DNA of 55,640 nucleotides from Verrucomicrobiota bacterium (GTDB lineage: Bacteria > Verrucomicrobiota > Verrucomicrobiia > Opitutales > Puniceicoccaceae). Of this stretch, positions 54,801-55,640 are shown piece by piece. The stretch lies in contig JBCDMB010000024.1 in assembly GCA_038744685.1 (NCBI GenBank), forward strand, positions 1-55,640, written 5' to 3'. The position numbers and the translations under genes were made by a program. The notes beneath the pieces are model-generated. The model was not told where the DNA came from. It ran no database searches and saw nothing but the letters and a program-made list of their open reading frames with translations. Every line of letters starts with the position of its first letter. Within the stretch, counting starts at the first letter, position 1.

Positions 54801-55358
54801 GGAAGCAGACTCGGCTACCGCATCACGGCCCGTTTCGTTCGGATCATCCTCGGCCGGCTGTTCAACAATCCAACTTCAGTCATTCCGAAGGAAATGCTCG
54901 AGCCTGAACTGCAGGATCGGGAGGCCTACGTAGACAGCATTCGAAATATCGTAGAGGCCCAGCAGCGGGTCGCCCGTAACTACTTCGAAGACGGCTCGAT
55001 CGACCTGGCCTGCCCTCCCCTCAAGGCACTGCTTTTTATCATGGCCGAAGGAGAGTTCAAAGGAATGACTATCGACAATCCCGGTTTTCGTGAGCAATTC
55101 ACCCGTGAGAACCTTCTTGCCTCGGAGTGGTACGCCCAGCGACTCGATAACCAGGTAGCGTTCGACATCAAGCACTTCGAACGCTCCGCCGCCTACTTGC
55201 AAAAAATTAGAAGCGACAGCCGGTTTCTCGTGGGAATCGGCGAGCCCTTCCTCGCCGAACGCGAGGAGATCGTGGCCAATGAGCTCCAGAAAGTTCGCAA
55301 TCCGTCCTATCGCAAAGGTCTCGTCGGCTCTCTGGGATGTGATTTCGGCGCGAAGTAA
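51894..55358 (+). CDS. Very large conserved protein, probable PPi-type phosphoenolpyruvate carboxykinase
   Basis: 1154 aa from ATG 51894 (AGGG lies a few bases upstream); a TTG at 51831 would add 21 residues. Soluble, no signal or membrane helix. I recognise it by overall size and pattern as the pyrophosphate-dependent PEPCK family (described in Propionibacterium and Entamoeba), which interconverts oxaloacetate plus PPi and PEP plus Pi plus CO2. A glycine loop VSGGGKSEISKSL at 491-503 could bind phosphate like the PEPCK kinase loop. A second conserved stretch, TGKSPSTTGAGSEGALTKGP, is at 867-886, followed by FNALLPVHDLNNAL. This is memory-based, not an alignment. If right, it is a reversible anaplerotic step. 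No neighbour gives added support. Confidence 0.5.
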   Translation: MFEELSAEELDRRFGIGKARFSKEDLADYVNLKLEAIGKQGFQKVGGSPIMDLAEPFLQSVKARTHLAESPIPPCDRRIQDFLDAFAKEVGEESPQLPRDTFVLDRHGLAKTLSLPGNADHFKSSINDSYRVAQGVLHNPKSDRRTTAGVFHVTDWGLPVAADKKAVPPLTALRLFRAAVQAQEEFLLVPLTAYQEEKAHCWVSLLLRPTVRPEVPGYSHKKSMEVRFFVPGVLSSNLDFVESIFGNAGDPFLPENDAGLDVRGWSGQTGCVILAPHLGQLKKKELGLPHISEATDRQKRDRMCWEKEDELYNDGSAFKITLRSTDGVIVTAISDSYFGYCKKEVKTQISFSANLCGQAEEEHAGGALVFPSYDLGEEFVPGSHIPGHGQDFAMMQKSLESVADFHPNGYGVDRRYPEIIYVPEETRISLEEQKVMWNWDGAEQSLRLKPDNIYVYPTGYQVRMIKPAEGRRWRLRGTNPEATFCHKPCTVSGGGKSEISKSLEDAIISGPVYVSDFHKDFQKVHEVLEHDYSKRFKDDKRNKDKGRGILSVERSLGSVIKLLTPSTIDYTDEHNEWLSRIPQHVKDLVLIIKRFHKEDWGDDWMDRFSVDVVDGQHGFELRYRNKKLVTQFLRVGYAEDGSWRTFGLRKDFLPAFKISREDDISASTIVPCDQIEGLSSDISNESIKFTTNCEYRFFQRPDDAIIRGYDKTAESDIARDGVFLSNYHPLTREEVKEQIEDTIRFEQYTEPMLTRLTEFDASPSPDYCASTANPRIVDGKVTKNPRYLQVRPDIENEKGNYVSQVAARLSRDLSSHEPAYFPVNSVLPGHRNNPPDPEAGIRALCAFNPIHYFELPELFMEFTASLTGKSPSTTGAGSEGALTKGPFNALLPVHDLNNALVSFILAGYPAFMTSAGYVGAKMRVDHDISLLVPEIWSRLSAEERQPENMIQNGFLEKVEDFDHDGETILGSRLGYRITARFVRIILGRLFNNPTSVIPKEMLEPELQDREAYVDSIRNIVEAQQRVARNYFEDGSIDLACPPLKALLFIMAEGEFKGMTIDNPGFREQFTRENLLASEWYAQRLDNQVAFDIKHFERSAAYLQKIRSDSRFLVGIGEPFLAEREEIVANELQKVRNPSYRKGLVGSLGCDFGAK

Positions 55359-55640
55359 GGGTTCACATCCCGAAGAAGGGAAGCTCAACCATTTTGGACG
55401 AGAGAGTTCCGGTCAGAAGTTCCGTTGCTCGGATTCGATCCAAATGCCAGTCATTCATCACTCTTTGAAAAGGCCACTCCCGTAGGAAGAGGGTTTACCC
55501 TAATGCCATTGCATAAATCACCCTTACTGGGTGATGGTGATGTTTGGTGGTTGTTTTGACTCAGTTCGTTGTCGAAGTTTTGGCCAGTGTGTCTGGGTTT
55601 TTCTGACCTTTCTTGGGCACGAACGTGTTCTTCTTTTGGG
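55359..55640. other. Non-coding right end
   Basis: No credible gene in the last 282 bases. Features seen: the GTAGGAAGAGGGTTTACCC motif near 55483, shared with 30790, and a hairpin ATCACCC (55517-55523), TTACT, GGGTGAT (55529-55535) with no immediate T-run. The hairpin could be part of a downstream regulatory or terminator region cut by the window end. Confidence 0.5.

Overview
The window looks like chromosomal DNA of a diderm, heterotrophic bacterium. Verrucomicrobiota is the most likely phylum, probably the Opitutae side. The reasons are an outer-membrane cluster (bamA, a Skp-like chaperone, lpxD), a PEP-CTERM surface protein, a large pseudopilin with a YADGH-type C-terminus, and many short hairpin repeats between genes. 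The assignment rests on gene content only; no 16S rRNA gene is present. I found no phage, insertion sequence with transposase, or CRISPR array.

Layout. 211-3506: an SLC13-type anion transporter and a secreted DUF4139 protein. 3526-12654 (minus strand): scpB, pheA, an alpha-oxoamine synthase, bamA, skp-like, lpxD and prs, preceded by a DUF3108 protein. 12849-18239 (plus): a lone nuoA, an unusual EIIA/diadenylate cyclase fusion, rpmG (L33, 58 aa), rph, sucC, sucD and a single lycopene-cyclase domain. 18494-20385: an HPt protein facing a degenerate histidine kinase. 20649-20750: the small SRP RNA with its terminator, then rny. 22242-30769: an aspartic protease, maf, nadE-sufE, recD2, a HAD phosphatase, proB, frr and an S4 protein. 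30890-30976: tRNA-Leu(TAA), followed by a small accessory stretch (winged-helix-like protein, DUF2199 protein, about 500 bases of hairpin-rich non-coding DNA). 32696-34507: a SulP anion transporter.

34645-37864 reads as one metal-responsive locus. A Fur/Zur-family regulator is divergent from a pseudopilin and two choice-of-anchor M surface proteins with HxH-NWGFS motifs. A 15-base inverted repeat in the shared promoter region resembles a Zur box. An RND efflux pair follows, behind a strong terminator. 42255-50936 mixes membrane proteins (DUF2784, VC0807-like, ExoD-like), a stand-alone CoaB, an NtrB-like kinase, an alkaline-phosphatase homologue with altered metal ligands, a lipase, a CPXCG protein, a methyltransferase remnant and rsmE. 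Its intergenic gaps are full of hairpin repeats whose stems differ by compensating changes. 51040-51621 carries rplU-rpmA, closed by a 134-base element with perfect 26-base terminal inverted repeats. 51894-55358 encodes a 1154-residue protein that I tentatively identify as PPi-type PEP carboxykinase.

The most interesting items are the EIIA/PK_C-like/diadenylate cyclase fusion, the putative Zur-controlled surface locus, the probable PPi-PEPCK, and the covarying hairpin-repeat family. All identifications come from reading the sequence and from recall of families; no database search was run.
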